Assembly (NCBI RefSeq): GCF_000227295.1
Contig: NZ_JH165054.1
Coordinates: 860,948-924,947, forward strand
Length of the DNA: 64,000 nt
Reading direction: 5' to 3'
Source: Cutibacterium avidum ATCC 25577
GTDB taxonomy: Bacteria > Actinomycetota > Actinomycetes > Propionibacteriales > Propionibacteriaceae
Below are positions 27,529 to 36,907 of the stretch, one piece after another (position 1 is the stretch's first letter; each line of letters opens with the position of its first letter). The notes below the pieces were generated by a model. The model did not search any database and was not told the origin of the DNA. It saw nothing but the letters and a program-made list of their open reading frames with translations. The position numbers and the translations under genes were made by a program.

Positions 27529-28597
27529 GACGACGACCTCGACCAGCGCAACCGCTGCGACGAGCCCAGAACCCATCCTGTCAGTTCGCGACCTCACCAA
27601 GCATTACCCGCTGAAGTCCGGGGTGGTGCGTCACACCGTCGGCCATGTCAAGGCCGTCGACGGCGTGAGTTTCGATCTCTACCCCGGCGAGACCCTCGGT
27701 GTTGTCGGGGAGTCCGGCTGCGGAAAGTCCACCCTGGGGCGGCTGTTGGTGGCCCTCGAGCCACCGACCTCCGGGACGATCACCTTCGAGGGGCGTGACG
27801 TCACCCACCTCAGGGGATCGGAGATGCGCAAGCTGCGCCGTGACATCCAGATCGTCTTCCAGGATCCGTACACCTCGTTGGATCCGCGTATGACGGTCGG
27901 AGACATCGTCAGCGAGCCCTTCCGCATCCACCCTGACGCCGTTCCGCGCGGCAAGAGGACCGAGAGGGTCAAGGAACTGCTGGACCTCGTCGGCCTCAAC
28001 CCCGAGCACATCAACCGCTATCCGCACGAGTTCTCCGGGGGCCAGCGTCAACGCATCGGTATTGCCCGCGGCATCGCGCTGCAGCCCAAGGTACTGGTGT
28101 GTGACGAGCCAGTGTCGGCTCTGGACGTCTCGGTGCAGGCCCAGGTCGTCAACCTGTTGCAGAAGCTGCAGCGGGAGTTGGGAATGGCCTACATCTTCAT
28201 CGCCCACGACCTGTCGGTGGTGCGTCACATCTCCGACCGGGTGGCCGTGATGTACCTCGGGCGGATCATGGAGATGGGTGACGAGGAGCAGATTTACGAG
28301 CGCTCCACCCATCCGTATACCCAGGCCTTGCTGTCGGCAGTTCCGGTACCCGACCCGTCCTTGCGCGGGCAGCGGCATCAGATCCTGTTGCACGGAGATG
28401 TGCCCTCCCCCGCCAATCCGCCGACCGGCTGCCGCTTCCACACGCGGTGCTGGCGGGCTCAGCCGCTGTGTTCGGAGAAAGAGACCTCCTTGAACATGCA
28501 CGCCGATGGACAAGGGGAGCATGCCTGCCGATGCCATTTCGCGGAGATCTTCGAGAAGGCCTCGGACGACGTCAAACCCGGTGACCTGACCGCCTAG
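27518..28597 (+). CDS. oppF: peptide ABC transporter ATPase OppF/DppF
   Basis: A 359-aa ATPase started by GTG at 27518 with GAGGAGG 9 bases upstream, inside the end of oppD. Walker A GESGCGKST, signature FSGGQRQRIGIARGI, Walker B VLVCDEPVSALDVS, H-loop IAHDLSVV, and the C-terminal PYTQALLSAVPVPDP / GCRFHTRCWRAQPLC extension are all present. It completes the transporter: two permeases, two ATPases, one binding protein. No further gene is coupled after it. Confidence 0.92.
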   Translation: MTAETTTSTSATAATSPEPILSVRDLTKHYPLKSGVVRHTVGHVKAVDGVSFDLYPGETLGVVGESGCGKSTLGRLLVALEPPTSGTITFEGRDVTHLRGSEMRKLRRDIQIVFQDPYTSLDPRMTVGDIVSEPFRIHPDAVPRGKRTERVKELLDLVGLNPEHINRYPHEFSGGQRQRIGIARGIALQPKVLVCDEPVSALDVSVQAQVVNLLQKLQRELGMAYIFIAHDLSVVRHISDRVAVMYLGRIMEMGDEEQIYERSTHPYTQALLSAVPVPDPSLRGQRHQILLHGDVPSPANPPTGCRFHTRCWRAQPLCSEKETSLNMHADGQGEHACRCHFAEIFEKASDDVKPGDLTA

Positions 28598-28981
28598 TTG
28601 TCCGTTGACTGGGTCAGCCATCCGGGCTACGACACGCAGTTGCCAAGAACTGCCTGGACGTGGCGATGTCCTCGTCGCCATGGGCTTTTCCTGGCGGCCG
28701 GAGGACGCCTGCCGCAGAGACGGGGACGGGTATCGCGCCGCTATCTGCCAGCTGCGCCTGTTCGGTACAGCTGCGCCGGTTTTATGCAGTTGCGCCAGCT
28801 CCCCCACGACGCCCCGCGACACCCCGAGACGCCTCGGAACGCCGAGGATCCCCCACCCCCAAAAATCCAGCGAGTTCTGCCAAGGCCTGGCCTCCGAATC
28901 CCAACGGCACCGTCACGACGCCGATTCCTTGACAGAGCTCGTCGACGCCTCCGGATATCACCGCCCGGCTAGGCTGTCTGG
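28598..28981. other. 384-bp region after oppF with no supported gene
   Basis: Several overlapping plus-strand readings exist but none has an RBS, family pattern or good composition. A small hairpin CCTCGG-AACG-CCGAGG lies at 28832-28847 and may end opp transcription. The last 30 bases should contain the promoter of the next gene, which starts with GTG. Confidence 0.5.
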
Positions 28982-29746
28982 GTGCTGACCCTCATCTCTC
29001 CCGCCAAGTCTCTGGACCTCGAGAGTCCTGTTCCCAGGAGCCAGTCCACCGAGCCTCGCCTGCTCGACGAGACGGCCAGGCTCGCCGAGATCATGGCCGG
29101 CAAATCGGTTGCTGACCTGCGCAAACTCATGGGGGTTTCGGAGGACATCGCCACCCTCAACGTCGAGCGCTACCGCGACTTCCAAACCGGCATCCCCGAC
29201 ACCGCGCGTCCCGCCGGCGTCACCTTCGACGGGGCCGTCTACCGAGGCATGGACCCGCAGTCCTTCGACACCCGCGACTGGACCGAGGCCCAGAAATCAC
29301 TACGTATCCTGTCCGGTCTCTACGGTGTCCTCCGTCCCCTCGACCGCATCCAGCCCTACCGCCTCGAGATGGGTACCGCCCTGCGTACCCACCGCGGCAA
29401 CACCTTGGTGAGTTGGTGGGGAGACCAGCTCCGTGATCTCGTCTCCGCCGACCTCCAGGAGTCCCCCGGCCCGAAGGCCATCGTCAATCTGGCCTCGGCC
29501 GAGTATTTCCAGGCCGTCGCGGGGATCGACGCGAAGATCATCTCCCCGCGCTTCGAGTCCCGGGACCGTCAAGGACGTTGGAAGGTCATCTCCTTCACCG
29601 CCAAGACGGCCCGCGGCCTCATGGCCGGATGGATGATCCGTAACCGTGTGCGCACGGTCAAGGCACTCACTGACTTCCATGACGGCTGGGAGTACTGCGA
29701 CGAGGTGTCCTCCTCAGACATCCCCGTCTTCCGCAAGTTCGACTGA
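28982..29746 (+). CDS. yaaA: YaaA-family peroxide stress protein
   Basis: A 254-aa DUF328 protein. It opens LTLISPAKSLDLESP and contains YRGMD-type PQSFDTRDW, LSGLYGVLRPLDRIQPYRLEMG, IVNLASAEYF and VISFTAKTARGLMAGWMI, the family's conserved blocks. GTG is the start; an upstream extension would have poor composition. Known role in E. coli: limits free iron during peroxide stress, under OxyR. Relation to OxyR or other control cannot be seen here. A strong hairpin follows the stop. Confidence 0.9.
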   Translation: MLTLISPAKSLDLESPVPRSQSTEPRLLDETARLAEIMAGKSVADLRKLMGVSEDIATLNVERYRDFQTGIPDTARPAGVTFDGAVYRGMDPQSFDTRDWTEAQKSLRILSGLYGVLRPLDRIQPYRLEMGTALRTHRGNTLVSWWGDQLRDLVSADLQESPGPKAIVNLASAEYFQAVAGIDAKIISPRFESRDRQGRWKVISFTAKTARGLMAGWMIRNRVRTVKALTDFHDGWEYCDEVSSSDIPVFRKFD

Positions 29747-29788
29747 TCCTGGACCCTGGCAGCCTGATCCACCAACCTGCTGACAACG

Positions 29789-29834
29789 CGCGGCACCCGC
29801 CACCCCGAAGATCACCAGGGTGACGGGTGCCGCG
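29789..29834. terminator. intrinsic terminator after yaaA
   Basis: Arms CGCGGCACCCG and CGGGTGCCGCG with a partly paired interior (ACCCC...AGGGT). It is placed 43 bp after the stop. Confidence 0.7.
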
Positions 29835-30012
29835 TTCAGGGACCGGACGGATGCCAGGGATCAGTCGGCACATCGATCAGCAACGGCACACTCGTCACTG
29901 CCGATCGGGTCCAGGTCGACCTGCGTCATCAGCGAGTCAATGAATCACCCCCAGTTCCAACTCGTTGTTCGTCGTTCATTCCGGGATACGCACTGTGCGC
30001 GACCCCGCGGTC

Positions 30013-30258
30013 TCACTTCTTGCCGTAGCGGCGATTGAACTTCTCGACGCGCCCAGCGGTGTCGACGATCTTGGCCTTGCCCGTGTAGAAGGGATGACTG
30101 GCCGACGTGATGTCGACGTCGATGACCGGGTAGGTGTTCCCGTCCTCCCACTCAATCTCCTTGGAACTGGTGGCGGTGGACCTCGTCAAAAAGGTCATGT
30201 TCGCCGAGATGTCCCTGAAGACCACGGGGTGGTAGTCGGGGTGGATGCCTTGTTTCAT
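30013..30258 (-). CDS. rpmE2: 50S ribosomal protein L31 type B (zinc-free)
   Basis: An 81-aa L31 that lacks the CxxC zinc ribbon ([20 protein letters not shown]), hence the type B paralogue used when zinc is scarce. It matches family length and ends [20 protein letters not shown] is 3 bases from ATG. It is divergent from rpmB-rpsN-rpmF, with a Zur box between them. Known logic: substituting zinc-free ribosomal proteins frees zinc from ribosomes. Confidence 0.95.
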   Translation of the reverse strand: MKQGIHPDYHPVVFRDISANMTFLTRSTATSSKEIEWEDGNTYPVIDVDITSASHPFYTGKAKIVDTAGRVEKFNRRYGKK

Positions 30259-30326
30259 CGGTTTCCTTCCGGCCTTGGCGCGTGCCTGTCCAAACGACGA
30301 GTTCGCATCTCGTCAGCATCAGTATA

Positions 30327-30341
30327 TGATAATGATTCTCA
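30327..30341. promoter_or_regulatory. Zur box in the divergent ribosomal-protein promoter
   Basis: TGATAATGATTCTCA is an imperfect palindrome of the Fur/Zur type (TGATAATGATTATCA ideal). It lies 27 bp before rpmB and 69 bp before rpmE2, over the likely promoter. It is one of the few AT-rich spots in the region. Assignment to Zur rather than Fur rests on the genes controlled, all zinc-independent ribosomal paralogues. Confidence 0.85.
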
Positions 30342-30367
30342 CGTGCAAACCATGACAGGAGATACCA

Positions 30368-30604
30368 ATGTCACGACGCTGCCAGGTCCGCGGCACCAAG
30401 CCGGGATTCGGTAACAACGTCTCGCACTCCCAACGCCACACGAAGCGCCGCTGGAATCCGAACATCCAGAAGAAGCGCTACTGGGTGCCGTCGTTGGGTA
30501 GGCAAGTCACCCTGACCCTGACCCCGAAGGCGATGAAGGAAATCGATCGCCGTGGCGTCGACGTCGTCATCGCCGAAATGCTCGCTCGAGGAGAGAAGAT
30601 CTGA
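30368..30604 (+). CDS. rpmB: 50S ribosomal protein L28 (zinc-independent paralogue)
   Basis: A 78-aa L28: [20 protein letters not shown] then [20 protein letters not shown]. It resembles the mycobacterial RpmB2 version that lacks the zinc-ribbon cysteines, with only Cys5 left. RBS AGGAG is 7 bases upstream. Its stop overlaps the rpsN start (TGATG). First gene of a Zur-box operon. Confidence 0.93.
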   Translation: MSRRCQVRGTKPGFGNNVSHSQRHTKRRWNPNIQKKRYWVPSLGRQVTLTLTPKAMKEIDRRGVDVVIAEMLARGEKI

Positions 30605-30909
30605 TGGCCAAGAAGTCCAAGATCGCTGCCCAAAAGAAGCGCGAGAAGTTGGTCGCTCAGCACGCCGAACGGCGCGCCGAGCTCAAGGCCATCATCAAGT
30701 CTCCGACCGCCTCATTGGACGAACGCATGGAGGCATCGCGTAAACTGTCTACCCTGCCGCGCGATTCATCCCCCGTGCGGCTGCGTAACCGTGACCAAGT
30801 CGACGGACGTCCTCGTGGCTATGTCGGCAAGGCCGGTGTGTCCCGTATCCGTTTCCGTGAGATGGCCCACCGCGGCGAACTCCCCGGAATCACGAAGTCA
30901 AGCTGGTGA
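30604..30909 (+). CDS. rpsN: 30S ribosomal protein S14 (zinc-independent)
   Basis: A 101-aa long-form S14 without CxxC motifs: [20 protein letters not shown], then [20 protein letters not shown] and [20 protein letters not shown]. The zinc-binding short form is expected in the main ribosomal operon, so this is the low-zinc copy. It starts within the rpmB stop codon and is followed after 4 bases by rpmF. Confidence 0.95.
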   Translation: MAKKSKIAAQKKREKLVAQHAERRAELKAIIKSPTASLDERMEASRKLSTLPRDSSPVRLRNRDQVDGRPRGYVGKAGVSRIRFREMAHRGELPGITKSSW

Positions 30910-30913
30910 GACC

Positions 30914-31084
30914 ATGGCAGTACCGAAGCGTAAGAAGTCCCGTTCGACCACGCGTCATAGGCGGGCCCAGTGGAAGACCACGCCAACACAGTTGGTTGAG
31001 ATCCGCGTTGAGGGCAAGGTCCTGCGGGTCCCTCGAAATCTGGTCAAGGCCTACCACTCTGGGTTGATCGACGCCGAGGACTGA
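30914..31084 (+). CDS. rpmF: 50S ribosomal protein L32 (zinc-independent)
   Basis: A 56-aa L32: MAVPKRKKSRSTTRHRRAQW, ending VKAYHSGLIDAED. The four cysteines of the usual L32 zinc ribbon are absent. The ATG lies 4 bases after the rpsN stop; RBS TGGTGAG is weak, so translation probably depends on coupling. Third gene of the Zur-linked operon. Confidence 0.93.
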   Translation: MAVPKRKKSRSTTRHRRAQWKTTPTQLVEIRVEGKVLRVPRNLVKAYHSGLIDAED

Positions 31085-31166
31085 ATCCTCGCAGCCTGAG
31101 CGGTCCAATGTGGCCGCTCGGGTCAGTTGATCACCCGAGAAGCGTTGATCCCGTAGGGTTGTCGTC

Positions 31167-31532
31167 ATGAGCAAGCCCGAAGTGCCCCTGCCCGATTCCG
31201 CCCCCGACGACCTCACCATCGAGGACATCACGGTGGGCGACGGCCCCGAGGCCTCCGCCGGAAACCTCGTCGAGGTGCATTACGTCGGAGTGGCCCTGAG
31301 TAATGGTCGCGAGTTCGATTCCTCGTGGAACCGCGGAGAACCGCTGACCTTCCAGTTGGGAGCCGGCCAGGTGATCCCCGGATGGGATGAAGGCGTTCAG
31401 GGCATGAGGGTCGGTGGACGACGCAAGCTCGTCATTCCCCACCACCTCGCCTACGGTCCGCAGGGTATTCCCGGCGTGATCGCTGGCGGTGAGACGCTGG
31501 TCTTCGTCTGCGACCTCGTCAACGTCATCTGA
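31167..31532 (+). CDS. FKBP-type peptidyl-prolyl cis-trans isomerase
   Basis: A 121-aa cytoplasmic FKBP: VEVHYVGVALSNGREFDSSW, FQLGAGQVIPGWDEGVQGM, RRKLVIPHHLAYGPQGIPGV and TLVFVCDLVNV. All core active-site residues are in place and length is typical of the single-domain actinobacterial enzyme. No signal peptide. It lies 82 bp after rpmF; cotranscription is possible but unproven. Confidence 0.93.
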   Translation: MSKPEVPLPDSAPDDLTIEDITVGDGPEASAGNLVEVHYVGVALSNGREFDSSWNRGEPLTFQLGAGQVIPGWDEGVQGMRVGGRRKLVIPHHLAYGPQGIPGVIAGGETLVFVCDLVNVI

Positions 31533-31559
31533 CGGCGTCATTCGACAGCGCCATCTGAC

Positions 31560-32174
31560 GTGACCCCGGATCAAGCAGTCGCTCGTGCCCGGGCCCTCGT
31601 AGGGTCCGGGCATCGTTGCGTGCTCGGACTCTGTGGTGAACCGGGCGCTGGCAAGACGACCCTGTCCCACCTTCTGGGCGAAGAATTGGGCGAGACATGC
31701 GCCGTCGTCCCCATGGACGGGTTCCACCTCGCCCAAGCCGAGATCGAACGACTCGGCCGCGCCGACCGCAAGGGAGCTCCCGACACCTTCGACGGGTGGG
31801 GATTCCTGTCTTTGGTGCGTCGCTTGGCCACCGCCGACGAACCGGTGGTCTACGCACCGATGTACCAACACGGGTTCGGCGAACCCATCGCCGGAGAGAT
31901 CCCAGTGGCACGGGAGGTGCCGCTCGTCATCATCGAGGGGAACTACCTCCTCCTCGACGAGGAGCCGTGGTCCCTGCTGGCGCCGATGTTCACCCAGACC
32001 TGGTACGTCGACGTCGATCCTCAACTACGGATGGAACGACTCGTCCGACGACACGTCGCCGCAGGAAAACCCCCGGAATACGCCCTGACGTGGGCCAATG
32101 GCCCCGACGAACGCAATGCTGCGCTCATCCGTACGACGAGGACCCGTGCCGATGATGTCGTCCTGATGAACTGA
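31560..32174 (+). CDS. P-loop nucleoside/nucleotide kinase family protein (uridine-kinase like)
   Basis: A GTG-started 204-aa kinase of the panK/uridine-kinase superfamily: Walker A GEPGAGKTT, substrate-binding VVPMDGFHLAQAE, DTFDGWGFL, IIEGNYLLLDE (Walker B-like) and RRHVAAGKPPEYA. These YggC/FrcK-like kinases are usually annotated as nucleoside or fructose kinases; substrate cannot be fixed from sequence. It begins 27 bases after the FKBP gene on the same strand. Confidence 0.82.
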   Translation: MTPDQAVARARALVGSGHRCVLGLCGEPGAGKTTLSHLLGEELGETCAVVPMDGFHLAQAEIERLGRADRKGAPDTFDGWGFLSLVRRLATADEPVVYAPMYQHGFGEPIAGEIPVAREVPLVIIEGNYLLLDEEPWSLLAPMFTQTWYVDVDPQLRMERLVRRHVAAGKPPEYALTWANGPDERNAALIRTTRTRADDVVLMN

Positions 32175-32361
32175 CGACGACGTCTCACCCTGCGCACCAC
32201 CCGTGGTGATACCGTCGGTATGTCTCCTTGGCGAGACGACCCACGGCGATCACACCGACGCGATTCGCCCCAGCCCTGGCAATTGCGCGTGCTCCCTCGC
32301 AGGCGTCATCGCGCCATGGCGACACCACATCCGCATGAGTACGCATCTGGGAGCACCACCG

Positions 32362-34368
32362 ATGTACGACAACAGCAGCACTGCCGCAGCCATGACGATC
32401 AAGCTCGACGCCGAGTTCCCACCCGACCCGGTCTTCCGGCCCGGCATACGACGAGCACCCTCACGTGGATTCCACCTCACCCCTGATCAGACCAAGATCG
32501 CGCTGCGCAATGCCCTGCGTTACCTTCCCCCGGAACTGCACGAGAAGGCCGCACCCGAGTTCCTCGAGGAACTTCGCACCTTCGGCCGCATCTACGCCTA
32601 CCGCTGGCGTCCGGCTGGTCACCTCAAGGGCCGTCCGATCGACGAGTACGAGGGCCGCTGCACCGAGGGCAAGGCCTTCCAAGTGCAGATCGACAACAAC
32701 CTCGACTTCGACGTCGCCCTCTACCCCTACGAGCTCGTCACCTATGGCGAAACCGGCAGCGTCTGCCAGAACTGGCTGCAGTACCGACTCATCAAGAAAT
32801 ACCTCGCCCAGCTCACCGAGGACACCACCTTGGTCGTCATGAGCGGCCACCCGCTTGGACTGTTTCCTTCCCGCCCGGAGTCACCCCGCGTCATCATCAC
32901 CAATTCCCTCATGGTCGGCCACTTCGACAACCAGAGGGACTGGGAGATCTGTGAGGAGATGGGAGTCGCCAACTACGGCCAGATGACTGCCGGCGGCTGG
33001 ATGTACATCGGCCCGCAGGGCATCGTCCACGGCACCTTCAACACCATCCTCAACGCCGGGCGCATCCGTCTCGGGATCCCCGCTGACGGTGACCTCTCAG
33101 GAGTGCTCTTCGTGTCGTCGGGACTGGGCGGAATGTCCGGGGCCCAACCCAAGGCTGCCGAGATCGCCCACGCCGTCGGAATCATCGCCGAGGTCGACAT
33201 GTCGCGCATCCAGACCCGTCTCGACCAGGGCTGGGTGGGTCACGTCTCCGAGGATCTCGACGAGGTGTTCGCCCTGGCCAAAAAGCACATCGACGAGCGC
33301 ACCCCGATCTCGATCGCCTACCACGGCAACATCGTCGATCTGCTGCAGTACGCCGTTGACAACGACATCGACATCCCGCTGCTGTCCGACCAGACCTCCT
33401 GCCATGCCGCCTATGACGGCGGCTACTGCCCGCAGGGCCTGACCTTCGAGGAGCGCACCGAGCTGCTGGCCCGTGACCGTGACGAGTACGCCCGCCGCGT
33501 CGACAAGACCCTGCGCAAGCATTTCGAACTCATCCGCACCCTCACCGAGCGTGGCACCTACTTCTTCGACTACGGCAATGCCTTCATGGCGACCGTCTTC
33601 GAGTCCGGGGTGACCGAGATCGCCAAGGACGGGGACTCCCGAAATGGGTTCATCTGGCCCTCCTACGTCGAGGACATCATGGGACCCGAGCTCTTCGACT
33701 ACGGTTACGGCCCCTTCCGCTGGGTCTGTCTTTCCGGCAAGCACGAGGACCTCATCGCCACCGACCATGCCGCCATGGACTGCATCGACCCGAATCGCCG
33801 CGGCCAGGATCGCGACAACTACATCTGGATCCGGGACGCCGAGGCCAACGACCTCGTCGTCGGCACCCAGGCGCGCATCCTCTACCAGGACGCCAAGGGC
33901 CGTAGGGACATCGCGTTGCGATTCAACGAGATGGTGCGCAACGGCGAGATCGGACCGGTCATGCTCGGGCGGGATCACCATGACGTCTCGGGCACCGACT
34001 CCCCCTTCCGCGAGACCGCGAACATCAAGGACGGGTCCAACGTCATGGCGGACATGGCCACCCAGTGCTTCGCTGGCAATGCCGCTCGCGGCATGAGCCT
34101 GGTGACCTTGCACAACGGCGGAGGAACCGGCATCGGCAATGCCATCAACGGCGGGTTCGGGCTGGTCCTGGATGGTTCCGAGCGGGTCGACGCCGTCATC
34201 CGCAGCTCCTTGCTGTGGGACGTCATGTGCGGTGTGGCCCGACGCGGCTGGGCCCGCAACGACCACTCCATCGAGACGGCCACCGAGTTCAACCAGGAAC
34301 ACGACGACGCCCAGATCACCCTGCCCTACCTGGTCGATGACGCCCTCATCGACGGATTGGTGAAGTGA
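32362..34368 (+). CDS. hutU: urocanate hydratase
   Basis: A 668-aa urocanase, second step of histidine degradation (urocanate to imidazolonepropionate). Motifs: GPQGIVHGTFNTILNAGR, SSGLGGMSGAQPKAA (NAD-binding glycine-rich), GNIVDLLQYAVDN, LSDQTSCHAAYDGGYCPQGL with the catalytic-site Cys/Asp region, and LGRDHHDVSGTDSPFRET. It is the long type, about 110 aa longer than enteric HutU. The start at 32362 has GGGAG upstream; 32335 and 32392 are alternatives. Next gene overlaps by one base. Confidence 0.93.
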   Translation: MYDNSSTAAAMTIKLDAEFPPDPVFRPGIRRAPSRGFHLTPDQTKIALRNALRYLPPELHEKAAPEFLEELRTFGRIYAYRWRPAGHLKGRPIDEYEGRCTEGKAFQVQIDNNLDFDVALYPYELVTYGETGSVCQNWLQYRLIKKYLAQLTEDTTLVVMSGHPLGLFPSRPESPRVIITNSLMVGHFDNQRDWEICEEMGVANYGQMTAGGWMYIGPQGIVHGTFNTILNAGRIRLGIPADGDLSGVLFVSSGLGGMSGAQPKAAEIAHAVGIIAEVDMSRIQTRLDQGWVGHVSEDLDEVFALAKKHIDERTPISIAYHGNIVDLLQYAVDNDIDIPLLSDQTSCHAAYDGGYCPQGLTFEERTELLARDRDEYARRVDKTLRKHFELIRTLTERGTYFFDYGNAFMATVFESGVTEIAKDGDSRNGFIWPSYVEDIMGPELFDYGYGPFRWVCLSGKHEDLIATDHAAMDCIDPNRRGQDRDNYIWIRDAEANDLVVGTQARILYQDAKGRRDIALRFNEMVRNGEIGPVMLGRDHHDVSGTDSPFRETANIKDGSNVMADMATQCFAGNAARGMSLVTLHNGGGTGIGNAINGGFGLVLDGSERVDAVIRSSLLWDVMCGVARRGWARNDHSIETATEFNQEHDDAQITLPYLVDDALIDGLVK

Positions 34369-35570
34369 TGACGACCTGGACAGCGGCAGCCCTGCTCGAC
34401 GAGATCGCCGGGATCGGACGCAACGAAGACGGGTCCTACTCGCGGTTCTGCTTTCGCCCTGACGAGGTGGCCTTGCGGGAATGGTTCGTCGCGAAGGCCA
34501 CCGAGTTGGCTCTGACGATCGTCACGGACATGAATGCCAACATCTGGGCTTGGTGGGGAATGCCGGGCCCGGAGGCCGTCCTGACGGGGTCCCACCTGGA
34601 CTCAGTTCCTGGCGGCGGCGCCTATGACGGGCCGCTCGGCGTCGTCTCCTCCCTCGTGGCCGTGGCGAAGATGAAGGAAGCCGGGGTCGAGCCGTCGAAA
34701 CCCTTTGCCGTCGTCGCCATGGCTGACGAGGAGGGCGCACGATTCGGCATGCCCTGTCTGGGGTCACGCTTGGCCTCGGGCAAGCTCAGCAAGGACGACG
34801 CCCGCAGGCTCGTCGCCCGGGACGGACAGAGTCTGCCGGACGCCTGGCGGGAGGCCGGCCTGGATCCTGATCTCATCGAGCCTGACGATGTCCTGCTCGA
34901 TGCCTCCTGCTTCATCGAGTTGCACGTCGAGCAAGGGCGCGGGCTGGCTGACCTCGGCCACCCGGTCGCGATTGCCACGGCGGTGCGGCCGCACGGTCGC
35001 TGGCGTGCCGAATTCACCGGGCAGGGGAACCATGCCGGGACCACCCTCATCCCCGATCGCCACGACCCCGTCATCCCAGTGGCCGAAACCATTCTGGCGT
35101 CCCGCGAGGCCGCTGAGCGGGAGGGCTGCGTGACGACGGTTGGGCGGATCAACGTCGAGCCAGGCGGGACGAATGTCATCGCCTCGACCACGACGATGTG
35201 GCTGGACTGCCGAGCCGAGGATCCCGACACCGTCACCAAAGTCGTCGAGGAGATCCAGAAGATCTCAGCAGAGGCTGCTGACAAGCAGGGGTGCCAGGTC
35301 GTCTGGGCCCGTGAGTCATGGACCGACCGCACCGCCTTCGACGACGACCTGCGTCATCGGATGCTGCAGGTCCTCGGTGAGGAGACCCCGCAACTGTCGA
35401 CGGGAGCGGGTCACGACGCTGCCACCTTGGCCGCGACGATGCCCACCGGGATGCTCTTCGTCCGCAATCCCACCGGAGCGTCCCACTGCCCGGCCGAATC
35501 AGCCAGCGACGAGGACTGCGAGGCGGGAGCGGAGGCTCTGCGGGCCGTGTTGGAGGAGCTGGTCAAGTGA
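34368..35570 (+). CDS. M20-family amidohydrolase (allantoate amidohydrolase type) in the hut operon
   Basis: A 400-aa zinc amidohydrolase: GSHLDSVPGGGAYDGPLGV (metal ligands), MADEEGARF, FIELHVEQGRGL, GQGNHAGTTLIPDRHDP and GAGHDAATLA. Family members hydrolyse allantoate, N-carbamoyl amino acids or ureidoglycolate. Here it is locked between hutU (1-bp overlap) and hutF (4-bp overlap), where an N-formylglutamate deformylase (HutG) is otherwise expected. Inference: it probably removes formate from N-formylglutamate. Annotated functions from the family alone would miss this. Confidence 0.85.
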   Translation: MTTWTAAALLDEIAGIGRNEDGSYSRFCFRPDEVALREWFVAKATELALTIVTDMNANIWAWWGMPGPEAVLTGSHLDSVPGGGAYDGPLGVVSSLVAVAKMKEAGVEPSKPFAVVAMADEEGARFGMPCLGSRLASGKLSKDDARRLVARDGQSLPDAWREAGLDPDLIEPDDVLLDASCFIELHVEQGRGLADLGHPVAIATAVRPHGRWRAEFTGQGNHAGTTLIPDRHDPVIPVAETILASREAAEREGCVTTVGRINVEPGGTNVIASTTTMWLDCRAEDPDTVTKVVEEIQKISAEAADKQGCQVVWARESWTDRTAFDDDLRHRMLQVLGEETPQLSTGAGHDAATLAATMPTGMLFVRNPTGASHCPAESASDEDCEAGAEALRAVLEELVK

Positions 35571-36907
35571 GTGAGTGGTTCTTCCCGAAGGCTCTCGTCG
35601 AGGGGCGGGTTGCGCACAATGTGCGCGTTTCGAGTGATGCCGGCGTCATCACCGAAGTCACGGTTGACGCCCAGCAAGATCGCCACAGCTTCAGCGGCGT
35701 CGCTGTCCCGGGATTCGCCAATACGCACTCCCACGTCTTCCACCGCGGGCTGCGAGGAGCCGGGGAGGGGGAGGACTTCTGGTCCTGGCGGACCGAGATG
35801 TACCGGCTGGCCAACCGCCTCGACCCGGACTCCTACCACCGCCTGGCACGAGCGGCCTTCGCCGAGATGGTGGCTGCCGGGTACACCAGCGTGGGCGAGT
35901 TCCACTACGTCCACCACCGGCCCGACGGCACTCCCTACCCGCACCACGACATGGAATTGGCCCTGGTCAACGCCGCCATCGACGTGGGTATCCGGATCAC
36001 CCTGCTCGACACCTGCTACCTGCACGCCGGACCGGGAGCTCCACTCGGTGAGGACCAGACGAGGTTTGGTGACGGCAGCGTCAAGGGATGGTTGGAGCGC
36101 TGGCATGCTCTCACTGACGCCCTGCCGGATTCCCCCCTGGTGACGCCGGGAGCGGCCCTGCACTCGGTGCGAGCCGTCAGCCCTGACGAGATGGCCACAG
36201 CTGTCTCGGGCTTGCCGGACCGCACCCCGATCCACGTCCATGTCTCCGAGCAGCCCCGTGAGAACGAGGAGTGTCTGGCCGCCCACGGGCTGACGCCCAC
36301 CGCCGTCCTGGAACGTGCCGGAGTGCTCTCCGATCGCACCACCGTCGTCCATGCCACGCACCTGAGCGACGACGACATCGCCATGATTGCTCGCACGGAC
36401 ACCATCGTCTCGCTGTGCCCGACCACCGAGGCCGATCTGGGTGACGGCATCGCGCCGGTCAAGGATCTGCTCGACGCCGAGGTGCGTCTGACGATCGGCA
36501 CCGACGAGGACGTCGTCACCGACCCCTTCGCCGAGTTGCGCCTGCTCGAGTCCACCGCTCGGCTGGCCACCGGGACCCGAGGGGTCGTCGGCTGCGACTC
36601 CCTGTGGAAGGTCGGTTTTCGATACGGGGTGGAGAGCCTGCGCCCGACAGCGGGACCACGCCCGCACCGGGTTTCCACACCCGCTCCCGACCTCGCCGGG
36701 CTGAGCGTGGGTGATCCTGCTGACGTCGTCGTCGTCGATCCGTCGTCGGCTCGCTTGGCCGGGGTGGACCCGACACGCTGGCCGCTGGCGGCAACCGCCG
36801 AGGACGTCACCGCCACCATCATCGCGGGCGAGTGGATCCGACGCGACGACGCCACCGCCGAGGATCTGCGCCATGTACTGGACGAGCTGAGAGGTCGTGA
36901 CTCGTGA
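35567..36907 (+). CDS. hutF: formimidoylglutamate deiminase
   Basis: A GTG-started 446-aa amidohydrolase of the HutF group: GFANTHSHVFHRGLRGAGEG (HxH metal site), VGEFHYVHHRPDGTPYPH, HVSEQPRENEECLAAHG, ATHLSDDDIAMIART and GTDEDVVTDPFAELR. It converts N-formimino-glutamate to N-formylglutamate plus ammonia, defining the five-step branch of histidine catabolism. Start and stop overlap neighbours by 4 bases each (GTGA), so the four genes are translationally coupled. Confidence 0.93.
   Translation: MSEWFFPKALVEGRVAHNVRVSSDAGVITEVTVDAQQDRHSFSGVAVPGFANTHSHVFHRGLRGAGEGEDFWSWRTEMYRLANRLDPDSYHRLARAAFAEMVAAGYTSVGEFHYVHHRPDGTPYPHHDMELALVNAAIDVGIRITLLDTCYLHAGPGAPLGEDQTRFGDGSVKGWLERWHALTDALPDSPLVTPGAALHSVRAVSPDEMATAVSGLPDRTPIHVHVSEQPRENEECLAAHGLTPTAVLERAGVLSDRTTVVHATHLSDDDIAMIARTDTIVSLCPTTEADLGDGIAPVKDLLDAEVRLTIGTDEDVVTDPFAELRLLESTARLATGTRGVVGCDSLWKVGFRYGVESLRPTAGPRPHRVSTPAPDLAGLSVGDPADVVVVDPSSARLAGVDPTRWPLAATAEDVTATIIAGEWIRRDDATAEDLRHVLDELRGRDS

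Noticed and set aside
28605-28988. 127-aa reading after oppF
   Set aside because: No RBS, overlaps other equally poor frames and the start of yaaA; composition is typical of chance ORFs in GC-rich DNA.
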